Notes: generated from the sequence alone by a model not told the origin. A DNA stretch of 64,000 nucleotides from Ancylobacter mangrovi (GCF_024752355.1 NZ_JANTHZ010000012.1:1-64000); one strand, 5' to 3'. Numbered from the stretch's first letter, positions 1 through 9,216 are shown. Numbers and translations: made by a program.

Positions 1-180
1 GTCCGCCACCACCGACGCCCCCGCGCCCTCATACTCCCCGTCGCCCACGCCCGACGCCGAACCCGCACCCGACGAAACCACAACGTCAGCCCCAAGGCCC
101 ACATAACGCTTAACCGTGTCCGGGGACGCGGCAACCCGTGGCTCCGAACCAGAGCTCTCTTTGACAACAGCTATACGCAT
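1..180 (-). CDS. pntA: NAD(P) transhydrogenase subunit alpha, 5' end only (partial)
   Basis: The first 60 codons of a gene that runs off the left edge, starting at ATG 180-178. The translation begins MRIAVVKESSGSEPRVAASP and continues with TVKRYVGLGADVVV, which matches the N-terminal alanine dehydrogenase/PNT domain of the soluble NAD(H)-binding alpha subunit of proton-translocating transhydrogenase. The enzyme couples hydride transfer between NADH and NADP+ to the proton gradient in the inner membrane. It lies 8 bp downstream of the cytochrome oxidase subunit IV gene on the same strand, an arrangement common in Hyphomicrobiales, so the two are probably co-transcribed. No strong Shine-Dalgarno is visible, which fits translational coupling. 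The stop codon and the NAD-binding domain are outside the window. Confidence 0.88.
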   Translation of the reverse strand, partial: MRIAVVKESSGSEPRVAASPDTVKRYVGLGADVVVSSGAGSASGVGDGEYEGAGASVVAD

Positions 181-188
181 GATCGAAC

Positions 189-482
189 TCAGGAAGTAAG
201 GATGAGGAGGAAGGCGAGGATGGCGAGCAGGCCGAACAGGAATTTCGGTTTGCCGTCCTCGGAGGCGAGCCCGATGGCGGTCACGGCGACGGAGGCCAGG
301 GTGCCGATGGTGAACAGGCCCCAGTGGCCGTTCGCCCCGCCGAGGGCCAGCGAGAGCATGAAGCAGGCCACGCCCAGCGTGCCGACGAGCGTCATCTTGG
401 TGAAGAGGTGATAGGTACCGGTGTGCTCGGCGTAGTCGTTGCCGTCAGCCGTGGCGTATTCAGGCGCTCCGTGATCGGCCAT
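189..482 (-). CDS. aa3-type cytochrome c oxidase subunit IV
   Basis: A 97-residue membrane protein beginning MADHGAPEY. The segment YAEHTGTYHLFTKM is the signature of the bacterial aa3 cytochrome oxidase subunit IV family, a small accessory subunit of the terminal oxidase. A first membrane helix follows (about residues 30-50), then two more (about 53-72 and 79-96), so the protein is longer than the one-helix minimum of the family. The ATG at 482 is preferred over an upstream in-frame start at 518 because GGAGGGGG sits just upstream of it. It leads into pntA 8 bp downstream. Identification is good. The function of the extra helices is unknown. Confidence 0.85.
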   Translation of the reverse strand: MADHGAPEYATADGNDYAEHTGTYHLFTKMTLVGTLGVACFMLSLALGGANGHWGLFTIGTLASVAVTAIGLASEDGKPKFLFGLLAILAFLLILTS

Positions 483-567
483 CTCGACCCCCTCCAAAGG
501 AATAACCAACGCGAGCATCCGCTTTAACGGAAGACGCCCCTTCCGGCAACGTCACCTCGGCCTCGGC

Positions 568-1929
568 TCAGGCCAGACCCGCGCCCGCGAGCGCGGCGCC
601 TTGACGCGCCGTCACCTCCTCGATCGAGAAGTCGGCGATCGCCTGCTCGAACAGCGCGTGGAAGTTGAGCTCGGCCTTCAGATGCAGGAACACCCCGCCG
701 AGCCCGATGGCGGCGCGGTCCATGAAGACGAACTCGCGCGGCACCCGCACCGGCCCCTTCTCCTTCAGCGCGCGGTGCACGGTGAAGGCCTCGCGCCGGC
801 CGTACTCGCCCGGCGCCACGCCGTCGGCGATGGTGCGCACGCGGTCGTCGAGCAGCGGGCCGTAGATGAAGCGCGCCCAGATGTTGAGCACGTCGATCAG
901 CTCGCGCTTGAGGCCGCGGAAACCCCAGGTCTCGTAGGCGTGCACCACCCGCGCCTCGTCGCCCGCCTGCAGGCCGCGATAGAGGTCGACCACGCCGCCG
1001 ACGAAGCGGGGCGGGAAGATGCGGATGCAGCCATAGTCCAGCAGGTTGATGCCCGACGGCTCCCCCGCCTCCTCAAACACGGTGTAGTTGCCCAGATGCG
1101 GGTCGCCATGGATCACGCCGAAGCGGCTGAACGGCACCCACCAGGCGGCGAACATGGCGCGCGCCAGCCGGTTGCGGCTCTCCAGCGGCGCCTCGGTGAA
1201 GTCGAGCATGCGCCGCCCCTCGAGCCAGTCGAGGGTGAGCAGGCGCCCGGTGGAAAGGTCCGGATGGGTGCGGGGTACGCGCACCGCGGGCTCGTCCGCG
1301 AGCATGTGGGCGTAGAGCGCTGCATGGGCCGCCTCGCGGCGATAGTCCAGCTCCTCGCGCACCCGCTCGCCGATCTCCTGCGCGATCTCGCTGGTGTCGA
1401 TCGCCGGGTCCATGCGCCGGTGGATGGCGAAGACGAATTCGAGCTGGCGCAGATCCGCCTCCACGGCGGACTGCATGTCGGGATATTGCAGCTTGCAGGC
1501 GAGCTCGGTGCCGTCGAGGGCGCGGGCGCGGTGCACCTGGCCGAGCGAGGCGGCGGCCGCCGGCTCCTTGTCGAAGGAGGCGAAGCGCGCCATCCAGTCG
1601 GGGCCGAGCTCGGCCATCATGCGCCGCTTGACGAAGGCCCAGCCCATGGGCGGAGCCTGGCTCTGCAGCGTGGCGAGCTCGGCGGCATATTCGGGCGGGA
1701 GCGCGTCGGGGATGGTCGCCATGAGTTGGGCGACCTTCATGATCGGCCCCTTCAGCCCGCCGAGCGCGCTCGCCAGCGCCGCCGCATTGCCCCCGCGCCG
1801 CCCTTCGAGGCCGAGGAAGCGCGTGCCGGCGATGCGGGCGGCCACCCCGCCCACCTGGGTGCCCACCCGGGCATAGCGGGCCGCGCGGGCGGAAAGGCGA
1901 TTGGCTTCGCGGTCGGGTCCGTCGGTCAC
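568..1929 (-). CDS. ABC1/AarF-family atypical kinase (UbiB-like)
   Basis: A 453-residue protein of the ABC1/ADCK/UbiB atypical kinase family, whose members act in ubiquinone biosynthesis or lipid homeostasis. Visible motifs in order: a KxxQ-type segment (KVAQLM, about residue 65), the alanine-rich loop AAAASLGQVH (about 124-133), the lysine of ACKLQYP (about 146), the catalytic loop HGDPHLGNY (about 274) and the metal-binding LDYG (about 297). The C-terminal transmembrane helices of classical UbiB are absent, so this is the soluble AarF-like form. A GTG at 1929 is taken as start. The frame stays open to a TTG at 1980, but that codon has no ribosome binding site. No other ubiquinone gene adjoins it, although ubiG lies 37 kb away. 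Confidence 0.82.
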   Translation of the reverse strand: MTDGPDREANRLSARAARYARVGTQVGGVAARIAGTRFLGLEGRRGGNAAALASALGGLKGPIMKVAQLMATIPDALPPEYAAELATLQSQAPPMGWAFVKRRMMAELGPDWMARFASFDKEPAAAASLGQVHRARALDGTELACKLQYPDMQSAVEADLRQLEFVFAIHRRMDPAIDTSEIAQEIGERVREELDYRREAAHAALYAHMLADEPAVRVPRTHPDLSTGRLLTLDWLEGRRMLDFTEAPLESRNRLARAMFAAWWVPFSRFGVIHGDPHLGNYTVFEEAGEPSGINLLDYGCIRIFPPRFVGGVVDLYRGLQAGDEARVVHAYETWGFRGLKRELIDVLNIWARFIYGPLLDDRVRTIADGVAPGEYGRREAFTVHRALKEKGPVRVPREFVFMDRAAIGLGGVFLHLKAELNFHALFEQAIADFSIEEVTARQGAALAGAGLA

Positions 1930-1992
1930 GATGATCTCGCAGCTACGCGCTCTAGATAGGCCGGGCGCGGCGCCGCGCAAGCGGAACGGGCC

Positions 1993-2490
1993 TCACGCCG
2001 CGGGGGCCCGGAAGAACAGCTTCTGCAGCAGCAGGAGGCCGAGCACGGCGATGGGGGTGAGGAAGTCGGTGTAGAGGATCGGCCCGGCATTGCCGGCGGC
2101 CATGTTCCCGGTCTGCGCGATCTGCACGATGTGGCCGACGCCGGCGCCGCCCAGGAAGCCGACCATCACCACCCCCACCGCGGCGCGGAACCCGGCCGAG
2201 CGCACGAAGGCGCCGATGATGCCGGCGAGGCCGATGCCGAGATTGGCCATGCCGACCTCGAACTGGAACGGGCTGGTCGCCCAGCCGATCGCGGCCGCCG
2301 CCTGCTCGGCGAAGAAGACGTGGCCCATGAACGCCCACAGCCCCATCAGCCCGACCGGGAACACGAGGATATAGCGCAGCAGCTGGTCGATCACCCGCCC
2401 GATCGTGATCGGGCGCGGGCCTTTCAGCACCATGTAGATGGCGACGAAGAGCGCGGCGCCCCACGCCAGCAGCGGAACCCAGAAGACCAT
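1993..2490 (-). CDS. small integral membrane protein (DUF6790-like)
   Basis: A 165-residue hydrophobic protein with four to five predicted membrane segments, near residues 1-22, 35-58, 75-98, 102-122 and 138-158. It contains HVFFAEQAAAAIGW and SPFQFEVGMANLG, which I associate with the uncharacterised DUF6790 family. The ATG at 2490 is chosen because GGGGAGG lies 5 bp upstream of it. A GTG at 2496 would overlap that ribosome binding site. It is followed 60 bp later by the ABC1-family kinase gene on the same strand, so the two may share a transcript. No function can be assigned. Confidence 0.7.
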   Translation of the reverse strand: MVFWVPLLAWGAALFVAIYMVLKGPRPITIGRVIDQLLRYILVFPVGLMGLWAFMGHVFFAEQAAAAIGWATSPFQFEVGMANLGIGLAGIIGAFVRSAGFRAAVGVVMVGFLGGAGVGHIVQIAQTGNMAAGNAGPILYTDFLTPIAVLGLLLLQKLFFRAPAA

Positions 2491-2574
2491 CCCCACCTCC
2501 CCTTCGCTGCCGCCAATGTAGTGCGTTTTCGCGCCGAAAGGGACTGCCGCGCGTGCCGGTCCGATGCCGACGAG

Positions 2575-3573
2575 CTACCCGCCGCGGGCGATGCGCTCCA
2601 GCGCGTCCGCGACCGCGTCGCGGTGCTCGGTCAGCGCCTTGTAGGCGAGCTGGTCCGGGTCGAGCGCGAGGATCTGCTCGCGCAGGGAGGCCGCGAGTTC
2701 CCTGCCCTGCGGGTGGCGCCGGAAGGCGCTGAACGGGTCGACATGGATGCGCACGGTGAACAGCATGTCACCGCTCGCCGGCATGCGGCGCAGGGTCTGC
2801 CGCTCGACCCGCACGAAGGCCTCGGGCGCCGGATCGTCCGGGTCGGCGAACCAGTCGCGCGGGCGTTCCTTGGATTCGGGGTGGTGAAGCGCGTCGTCGG
2901 GATAGATCGACCAGTTCACCCGCCACACCGGCTGGTCGACCTTCAGATTCTCGAAGATGCGGTTCATCACCCGCGACAGCTTCGCCTGATAACCCGGCAC
3001 CGCCTCGTGCAGGCCGTCCAGCGTCTGGCCGAAGCGCTCGGCGAGCGACCAGGCGGAGGGAAAGCACAGCACGGCGGCGGTGAGCCTGTAGCCGGCCTCG
3101 CCGCGCGTCAGGATCAGCAGGTCGTCGGGCACGATCCGGCCGGCGATCGCCAGCGGCGCCTCGCCCTCATCGTCCAGATCGAAGCTGCGGCCCGTCGGCA
3201 CGACGGTGAGGCGCCGGTCCTCGAGCCGGTAGATCGCCGGCCAGCGCGCCGCCACATGGTCGATGATGAGCAAGAGCGCCTCACGCTGCGCGTCCCGGCT
3301 CGACGCCTCCTCGCGGAACACCACGGCACACCGCTGGTCCAGCAACGCCTCGCGCTCGGCGAGATGCCGGGCGAGATGCGGGTCCGGCTCGATCCATTCG
3401 TCGAGATCAAGCGGCGCGAGGGCGATGGCGAATGCCTGGCGGGAGCCGTCATAGGGCGTGTGGACGAAGGCAGGAGCCTCCGGCGCAGCCGGTTCCGGGC
3501 CGGCCTGCTCAGGGTCGCCCTGTTTCGGGGCGGGCGCGTCGGGAACGGCGTCGCCCGCCTCGGCGCGGGTCAC
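2575..3573 (-). CDS. heme-dependent oxidative N-demethylase family protein (DUF3445)
   Basis: A 332-residue protein resembling the DUF3445 / heme-dependent oxidative N-demethylase (HDOD) alpha-subunit family. Supporting segments are LAPLDLDEWIEPDPHLARHL near the start, CFPSAWSLAERFGQTLDGLH in the middle, RVNWSIYPDD and ERQTLRRMPASGDMLFTVR toward the end. Characterised members are heme/PAS-fold subunits that oxidatively demethylate secondary amines such as dimethylamine. The N-terminal 35 residues are Pro/Ala-rich and probably disordered. The GTG start overlaps the pepF stop (GTGA), and GGAGGA inside the end of pepF abuts the start, so translation is probably coupled. The reductase partners of characterised HDOD systems are not adjacent, so the exact substrate is open. 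Confidence 0.75.
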   Translation of the reverse strand: MTRAEAGDAVPDAPAPKQGDPEQAGPEPAAPEAPAFVHTPYDGSRQAFAIALAPLDLDEWIEPDPHLARHLAEREALLDQRCAVVFREEASSRDAQREALLLIIDHVAARWPAIYRLEDRRLTVVPTGRSFDLDDEGEAPLAIAGRIVPDDLLILTRGEAGYRLTAAVLCFPSAWSLAERFGQTLDGLHEAVPGYQAKLSRVMNRIFENLKVDQPVWRVNWSIYPDDALHHPESKERPRDWFADPDDPAPEAFVRVERQTLRRMPASGDMLFTVRIHVDPFSAFRRHPQGRELAASLREQILALDPDQLAYKALTEHRDAVADALERIARGG

Positions 3574-5405
3574 TCCTCCAGCGCCTCGAGCTCGGCGATC
3601 ATGCGCTCGATGAGGTTCAGCCCGGTCTGCCAGAACGCCGGGTCGCGGGCGTCGAGCCCGAACGGCTTCAGCAGCTCGGAATGATGCTTGGTGCCGCCCG
3701 CCGCCAGCATGGCGAGATAACGCTCGGCAAAGCCTTCCGCCGCGTTCTCGTAGACCGCGTAGAGCGAGTTCACCAGGCAGTCGCCGAAGGCATAGGCATA
3801 GACGTAGAAGGGCGAATGGATGAAGTGGCCGATATAGACCCAGTAGCTCTCATAGCCCGGCCCCAGCAGGATGCCGTCGCCCAGGCTCTCGCCCTGCACT
3901 TCCATCCAGATCCGGCAGATATGCTCGGCGGTCAGCTCGCCGGACTTGCGCTCGGTGTGGATGCGACGCTCGAAAGTGTAGAAGGCGATCTGGCGCACCA
4001 CCGTGTTGATCATGTCCTCGACCTTCGAGGCCAGCATCGCCTTGCGCGCCTTCGGGTCCGGCGCGGCGGCCAGCAGGCGCTGGAAGGTCAGCATCTCGCC
4101 GAACACCGAGGCGGTCTCGGCCAGCGTCAGCGGGGTCGGCGCCATCAGCGCCCCGTTCGGCGCCGCCAGCACCTGGTGCACGCCGTGCCCGAGCTCGTGG
4201 GCGAGCGTCATCACGTCGCGCGGCTTGCCCATGTAGTTGAGCAGCACATAGGGGTGGGCGGAGGGCACGGTGGGGTGGGCGAAGGCGCCGGTCGCCTTGC
4301 CAGGGCGCACGCCGGCGTCGATCCAGCTGCTGTCGAAGAAGGTGCGGGCGATGTCCGCCATGCGCGGGGAGAAGCTGGAATAGGCGCCCAGCACCGTGTC
4401 GCGCGCCTCTTCCCAGCCGATCGGCCGGGTCTCGACCTTGGGCAGCGGGGCGTTGCGGTCCCAGAAGTCGAGCCGGTCCTTGCCGAACCACTTGGCCTTC
4501 AGCTTGTAGTAGCGGTGCGCGAGGCGCGGATAGGCGTCGTGGACGGAGGACACCAGCGCGTCCACCACCTCGCGCTCGACCCTGTTCGCCAGATGGCGGG
4601 AATCGGCGATGTCCTCGAAGCCGCGCCAGCGGTCGGAGATTTCTTTGTCCTTGGCCAGCGTGTTGGTGATGAGGGTGAACAGGCGCAAATTCTGGTTGAA
4701 CACCTTCGCCAGCGCCTCGGCGGCAAGGCGCCGCTTCTCCTCGTCCGGCTCGGCGAGATAGTTCAGCGTCTGCTCGAGCGGCAGGCTCTGGCCGTCCACC
4801 TCGAAGCGCAGGCCGGCGATGGTCTCGTCGAACAGACGGTTCCACGAGCCGCGGCTGGTGACGCCCTTCTCATGGAAGAGCTGCTCGATGCGGTCCTCGA
4901 GCTGGTAGGGCTTCTCGGCCCGCACGTCCTCGATCCACGGCCGGTAGCGGGCGAAGGCCGGGCTCGAGAGCGCCGCCTCCATCTTCGCGTCGTCGAGCCG
5001 GTTCAGCTCCAGCGTGAAGAACAGCAGATGCGTCGAGGCGTCGGTCAGCTTCTCCTGCACGTCGCCGTAGAACTTGGTGCGCACCGGGTCGGTGGTGTCG
5101 CCGGAATAGACGAGCCCGGCATAGGAATAGAGGCGCCCGAGCCGGTCCTCGATCTTCTCGTAGCGCTCGACGATCAGCGCCATCTGCTCGCCGGCATCGG
5201 CGCCGTCGAGCACGCCCGCGAGCTTGCCCTTATAGGCCTCCTCGAATTCGGTGCATTCGGCGCCACAGATGTCGAGGTCGGCCTTCAGCTCCGGGGATTC
5301 CATGCCCGGATAGAGATCGGTCAGATCCCATTGCGGCAGGTTGCCGAGGCTCATGGCAGCGGCGTCGGGCGAATGGAGGGCGGGGACGGCAAAGCGGAAG
5401 GGCAT
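3570..5405 (-). CDS. pepF: oligoendopeptidase F, M3 family zinc metallopeptidase
   Basis: A 611-residue M3 family oligopeptidase (PepF/M3 type) that cleaves cytoplasmic oligopeptides of roughly 7-17 residues. The zinc site HELGHGVHQ is at about residue 402, followed by the downstream glutamate region LAETASVFGEMLTF. The N-terminal oligopeptidase domain begins near LPQWDLTDLYPGM (about residue 24), and the length is normal for the family. ATG 5405 is preferred to a GTG 6 bp upstream, because GGAG lies 5 bp before the ATG. Its stop overlaps the next gene (GTGA), giving a two-gene operon with the HDOD-like protein. Confidence 0.93.
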   Translation of the reverse strand: MPFRFAVPALHSPDAAAMSLGNLPQWDLTDLYPGMESPELKADLDICGAECTEFEEAYKGKLAGVLDGADAGEQMALIVERYEKIEDRLGRLYSYAGLVYSGDTTDPVRTKFYGDVQEKLTDASTHLLFFTLELNRLDDAKMEAALSSPAFARYRPWIEDVRAEKPYQLEDRIEQLFHEKGVTSRGSWNRLFDETIAGLRFEVDGQSLPLEQTLNYLAEPDEEKRRLAAEALAKVFNQNLRLFTLITNTLAKDKEISDRWRGFEDIADSRHLANRVEREVVDALVSSVHDAYPRLAHRYYKLKAKWFGKDRLDFWDRNAPLPKVETRPIGWEEARDTVLGAYSSFSPRMADIARTFFDSSWIDAGVRPGKATGAFAHPTVPSAHPYVLLNYMGKPRDVMTLAHELGHGVHQVLAAPNGALMAPTPLTLAETASVFGEMLTFQRLLAAAPDPKARKAMLASKVEDMINTVVRQIAFYTFERRIHTERKSGELTAEHICRIWMEVQGESLGDGILLGPGYESYWVYIGHFIHSPFYVYAYAFGDCLVNSLYAVYENAAEGFAERYLAMLAAGGTKHHSELLKPFGLDARDPAFWQTGLNLIERMIAELEALEE

Positions 5406-5680
5406 GGTCACTCCGGCGGGAAAAGGCGGCTTGAAGTCACTGATATCGTGCGGGCGGGCGCCCTATCAATCCGCCATACGCATCCGTGTTCCCCCCACGG
5501 CTCCCGTTTCCGGCGCCAGCCCGCGCCCTCACGCGGCCAACCGGCGCCGCTTCCCCTGCAATCGCAACCGCTGAAGCCGCACGGAAAACGGGCCGCGCCC
5601 GGCCTTCACAGCCACGCGCAGCCCGTCATTCTTGTTGGCTAATCGAACCGGCAGGCGAACCTGCGTCGGTCGAACCTGCG

Positions 5681-5950
5681 TCAGTCGAACGCCCGCTCCA
5701 CCCGCTGCACCGGCGAGTTGCGCCCCTGATAGAGCGGGGCCGTGAGCGGCTCGAACAGGCCGTTGTGACGGTTGTCTTGGACCTGCTTGCGACGCACGCG
5801 CTCGCGCTCCAGCACGTCGCGCTGCTCATAGCTGCCGATCTTCGGCAGCGGCTTGGTCGAAGTGGACGTCGCGTAGGCCGGCACGGAAACGGTGACCGGC
5901 AGCGCGAAGGTCGCGGCAAGAACTGCGATGGAAATCGTCTTCGAGATCAT
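5681..5950 (-). CDS. small exported hypothetical protein
   Basis: An 89-residue protein with a clear signal peptide: MISKTISIAVLAATFALPVT, then a cut expected after PAYA (about residue 27). The mature part is basic and hydrophilic (RDVLERERVRRKQVQDNRHN) with no cysteines and no recognised domain. GGGAGG sits about 6 bp upstream of the ATG, which makes the call firm even though no family is recognised. Just past its stop the DNA has two and a half copies of a 14-15 bp repeat containing CGAACCTGCGTC (5655-5690). It is probably monocistronic and periplasmic. Confidence 0.7.
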   Translation of the reverse strand: MISKTISIAVLAATFALPVTVSVPAYATSTSTKPLPKIGSYEQRDVLERERVRRKQVQDNRHNGLFEPLTAPLYQGRNSPVQRVERAFD

Positions 5951-6023
5951 GTCTGCCTCCCGTAGAAGTCACGTTGCCCTGACAACGAATAGATCTCGAA
6001 TTTGTTTCGTGCCGGCTGCGCGT

Positions 6024-6046
6024 CATGGGGAATACGGTTCCCCGTG
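6024..6046. promoter_or_regulatory. inverted repeat in the 5951-6332 intergenic region
   Basis: The 382-bp gap between two divergent genes holds no convincing gene. It contains a 9-bp inverted repeat, CATGGGGAA then TACGG then TTCCCCGTG, with one mismatch that would be a G-U wobble in RNA. It could be an operator shared by the divergent promoters or an RNA hairpin. It has no U-tract, so it is not an intrinsic terminator. Confidence 0.4.
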
Positions 6047-6332
6047 GACAGGTCTCCTGCGGGAGCGGCCGGAAACTTGGTCGGCGATGAACACGCAGGC
6101 ACCTCCACCACGACGAAGGGCGGATTATCTTCCCTTCTCGTACCGTCGACCTATTTGCGATACTGTCATGGTCTCAGCGGACGAAAGGGGTCCGGCATCT
6201 TCAGAATGGGCTCGTGGACGTGCCACGCTCGTGCCGTCTTGCCCGGGATATTGATGTCGATCAAACACCGTCGCTGATCTGTGACGTACGGAAAGGTTTG
6301 ACGCGCCGGCAGGACTGGAAGTTGAGTGCGCC

Positions 6333-7868
6333 ATGTCGAAGGCTATTCGTGACGCCCTGATCGTCGCCGTTGTCGCCATCTGCGCCTATCTGCTGGCGCT
6401 GGCGACCAATTTTTACGACTGGGTGCATGACTTTCTCGTCACGAACGAGAACTGGCAGGCCGACGAGATCTTCATGGCGCTGATCGTCGTCGGCCTGGCG
6501 GCGATGGGCTATGCGGTGCTGCGGCTGGTCGACCTCAACGAGGAGATCCACCGCCGCCGCGAAGCCGAGGAGCGAGCCGAATACGCGGCGTTCCACGACC
6601 TCGTCACGGACCTGCCCAATCGCCGCTTCGTGGAGATGAAACTGGCGGATGTCGTCGCCCGCAAAGGCCGTTTCACCACCGTCTTCCTGCTCGACATCAA
6701 CGATTTCAAGCAGGTCAACGACCTTGTCGGCCATCATGGTGGGGACCAGTTCCTCGCCGGTTTCGCGCAGCGCCTGCGCGAGACGGCGCCCGGCGCCCTG
6801 ATCGCGCGGCAGGGTGGCGACGAGTTCGTCGTCGTCTCCGACGTAGCGTGGGAGAACGTGGGCGATCTCGGAGGCCGCATCGCCACCGTCACCCACAAGC
6901 CGCAGAACATCGACGGCATCTGCCTCGAGACGTCGGCCGCCATCGGTTTCGCGTCCTTATCCGCCGCAGGGGATTTCGCCACCGCGATGCTCCAGGCGGA
7001 AATGGCGATGCAGGAGGCCAAGCGCAGGAAATCGTCCGTGCCCTGCGCTTATGACCCGCAGATGGCCGAGACGCTGGCCGAGCGGCTGCGCATCGAGACC
7101 GAGCTGCGCGACGCCATCGCGAACGATACGCTGATGCCCTATTTCCAGCCGCTGGTCCGGCTCAACAACCGCACGGTCTACGGCTTCGAGACGCTGGCGC
7201 GCTGGCAGCGGCAGGATGGCAGCTTCGTGCCGCCGGACGTTTTCATCCGCACCGCCGAGAATGCCGGCCTCATCACCGACCTGTCGGACAAGCTGCTGCG
7301 CAAGGCCTGCCTGGCGGCGCGCAACTGGCCCGCCAACCTGATCCTCGCCTTCAACATCTCGCCGCGCCAGCTCAGCGACCAGTTCCTCGGCAACCGGCTG
7401 CTGCGGATCCTGAAGGAGGTCGACTTCCCGCCGCAGCGGCTTTCGATCGAGATCACCGAGTCGGCGATCATCCGCGACATCGGCGAGACCGTCCGCATTC
7501 TCGACCAGCTGCGCGCCGTCGGCGTGCGCATCGCGCTCGACGATTTCGGCACCGGCTATTCGAGCCTCGCCCAGCTCGCCCAGCTTCCCTTGGACAAGAT
7601 CAAGATCGACCGTCAGTTCACCGCCAATTTCATGGAGAACGACAAGCAGTCCAAGATCGTCCGTTCCGTGCTCGAGCTCGGCCGCGTGCTGGAGATCTCG
7701 ATGCTGGCCGAAGGCGTGGAGACCGACGAGCAGTACCAGATGCTGCGCGCGATGGGCTGCTATCTCGGGCAGGGCTACCTGTTCGGGCGCCCCATGCCGG
7801 CGGAGGCGGTCCCCGCCTATCTCATCGACAGCCAGCGCAATTCCGAGAACGTCTCGCTGGCGAATTGA
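6333..7868 (+). CDS. membrane-anchored GGDEF-EAL protein (cyclic-di-GMP turnover)
   Basis: A 511-residue inner-membrane protein with two N-terminal helices (about 7-26 and 46-66), a short coiled linker, a GGDEF domain (about 83-240) and an EAL domain (about 250-500). The cyclase motif is intact (RQGGDEF, 160-165). The EAL domain keeps its catalytic glutamate in an ETLAR variant (285), NISPRQL (340), IEITES (371), LDDFGTGYSS (401-410), KIKID (421) and AEGVET (458). Both activities are therefore possible. The ETL variant occurs in some working phosphodiesterases. The loop between the helices is only about 20 residues, so there is no large periplasmic sensor. It stands alone on its strand. Confidence 0.9.
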   Translation: MSKAIRDALIVAVVAICAYLLALATNFYDWVHDFLVTNENWQADEIFMALIVVGLAAMGYAVLRLVDLNEEIHRRREAEERAEYAAFHDLVTDLPNRRFVEMKLADVVARKGRFTTVFLLDINDFKQVNDLVGHHGGDQFLAGFAQRLRETAPGALIARQGGDEFVVVSDVAWENVGDLGGRIATVTHKPQNIDGICLETSAAIGFASLSAAGDFATAMLQAEMAMQEAKRRKSSVPCAYDPQMAETLAERLRIETELRDAIANDTLMPYFQPLVRLNNRTVYGFETLARWQRQDGSFVPPDVFIRTAENAGLITDLSDKLLRKACLAARNWPANLILAFNISPRQLSDQFLGNRLLRILKEVDFPPQRLSIEITESAIIRDIGETVRILDQLRAVGVRIALDDFGTGYSSLAQLAQLPLDKIKIDRQFTANFMENDKQSKIVRSVLELGRVLEISMLAEGVETDEQYQMLRAMGCYLGQGYLFGRPMPAEAVPAYLIDSQRNSENVSLAN

Positions 7869-7926
7869 GGCATCGGCGCGCGGACTACACCACGCGCCTC
7901 GCCCTTCCGGCGGGCGGAGAGGTTCT

Positions 7927-9216
7927 TCAGTTCGTCGAACCGCAGGAAAGAGGCCGCGCGGCCTCTGTCTCGCCGTAGCGCCGGCCGGCCTCGATCGCGA
8001 GCCCGGTACCGACGGAGCCGAACGTGTCGCCCTTGACCACGCGCGCTTGCGGCACGCACGCGCAGATCGCCTCCCGCACATGCGACAGGTGGGTCGATCC
8101 TCCGGTGAGGAACAAGGCGTCTATGTCGTCGGGTGCGAGGCCCGCCGCGGCCAGGCACGTGGAAATCTGCCGCGCGATGCGCTCGGCAAGCGCCCCGGTG
8201 TGCTCCACGAGATCCTCATGGGCGATGCCGACCGACAGCCCCGCCTCCAGCATGGCGAGATCGAGGCTGGTCCGGCCCGCCTCCGCCACGCGGATCTTCG
8301 CGGCTTCGACATCGAGCGCCAGGCCGTGCCCGCGCTCGTCCTCGATCGCCCTTGCCAGGCGGCGGACCATTTCCGGGCGGGCGGCATCGCGTTCGAGCTC
8401 ACGGATGGTGCGGGCCGTCCGCCCATCATAGAGCCGGTTGATCGCGGACCAGGTGGCGAGGTCCTGATAGATGCCGGCCGGCATCGAAAGGCCCTCGCGC
8501 TTCAGGGGGCTGCCATGGCCGAGCAGGGGCATGACCATCGAGAGGGAAAGGCGGCGATCGAAATCCGTCCCGCCGATGCGCACGCCCTCATTCGCCAGGA
8601 TGTCGGACGCGCGATCCGCCTCGCCCGACCGTGCCCGGCAAATGCGGACAATGGAAAAGTCGGACGTGCCGCCGCCGATATCGGCAATCAGCGCCAGTTC
8701 CTCGCCCTCGACCTGCCGCTCATAGTCGAGACTGGCGGCAATGGGCTCGAACTGAAACGAGATGTCCCGGAAGCCGATGTCGCGGGCAATGGCACCGAGC
8801 ACGTCCTGCGCGCGCGCGTCGCCTGCCGCGTCATCGTCGACGAAATGCACCGGCCGACCGAGCACGACGCGTGTCAGCTCCTCTCCCACGGAGCGTTCGC
8901 CCCGCGCCTTCACCTCGGCGAGATAGGCGGCGATCACGCCGCGGAAGCTGAGCCGGACACGGCCGACGGCGGTCGTCTCGTCCACCAGCGAGGTGCCGAG
9001 CACCGATTTGAGGGCCCGCATCAGGCGCCCGTGCTCGCCGGCGACATAGGCCGCCATTGCGGCCCGCCCAACCATCGGCGTGCCCGTCCGCGGAAAGAAG
9101 ATGGCGCTCGGCAGCGTATCCGCTCCGTCCTCCAGCGCCACCAGTCGCGGTCCGCCCCTTCCCATGGCGCCGAGCGTCGTGTTGGAAGTGCCGAAATCGA
9201 GGCCACAGGCGGTCAT
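7927..9216 (-). CDS. yegD: Hsp70-family chaperone-like ATPase (YegD type)
   Basis: A 429-residue actin-fold ATPase of the Hsp70 superfamily, YegD subgroup. It has the phosphate-1 loop GLDFGTSNTTLG (residues 5-16), the phosphate-2 loop IADIGGGTSDFSIV (about 193) and the adenosine motif LFLTGGSTHLSHVR (about 366). The substrate-binding and lid domains of DnaK are absent, so only the nucleotide-binding part is present, as in E. coli YegD. Its cellular role is unknown in general. It faces the GGDEF-EAL gene convergently and is divergent from the SH3 protein. The intervening 59 bp with the GGDEF-EAL gene contain GC-rich hairpins without a U-tract. Confidence 0.85.
   Translation of the reverse strand: MTACGLDFGTSNTTLGAMGRGGPRLVALEDGADTLPSAIFFPRTGTPMVGRAAMAAYVAGEHGRLMRALKSVLGTSLVDETTAVGRVRLSFRGVIAAYLAEVKARGERSVGEELTRVVLGRPVHFVDDDAAGDARAQDVLGAIARDIGFRDISFQFEPIAASLDYERQVEGEELALIADIGGGTSDFSIVRICRARSGEADRASDILANEGVRIGGTDFDRRLSLSMVMPLLGHGSPLKREGLSMPAGIYQDLATWSAINRLYDGRTARTIRELERDAARPEMVRRLARAIEDERGHGLALDVEAAKIRVAEAGRTSLDLAMLEAGLSVGIAHEDLVEHTGALAERIARQISTCLAAAGLAPDDIDALFLTGGSTHLSHVREAICACVPQARVVKGDTFGSVGTGLAIEAGRRYGETEAARPLSCGSTN

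Noticed and set aside
5892..6254. 120-codon open frame in the gap before the GGDEF-EAL gene
   Set aside because: No ribosome binding site, it overlaps the start of the exported protein on the other strand, and it has no family similarity.
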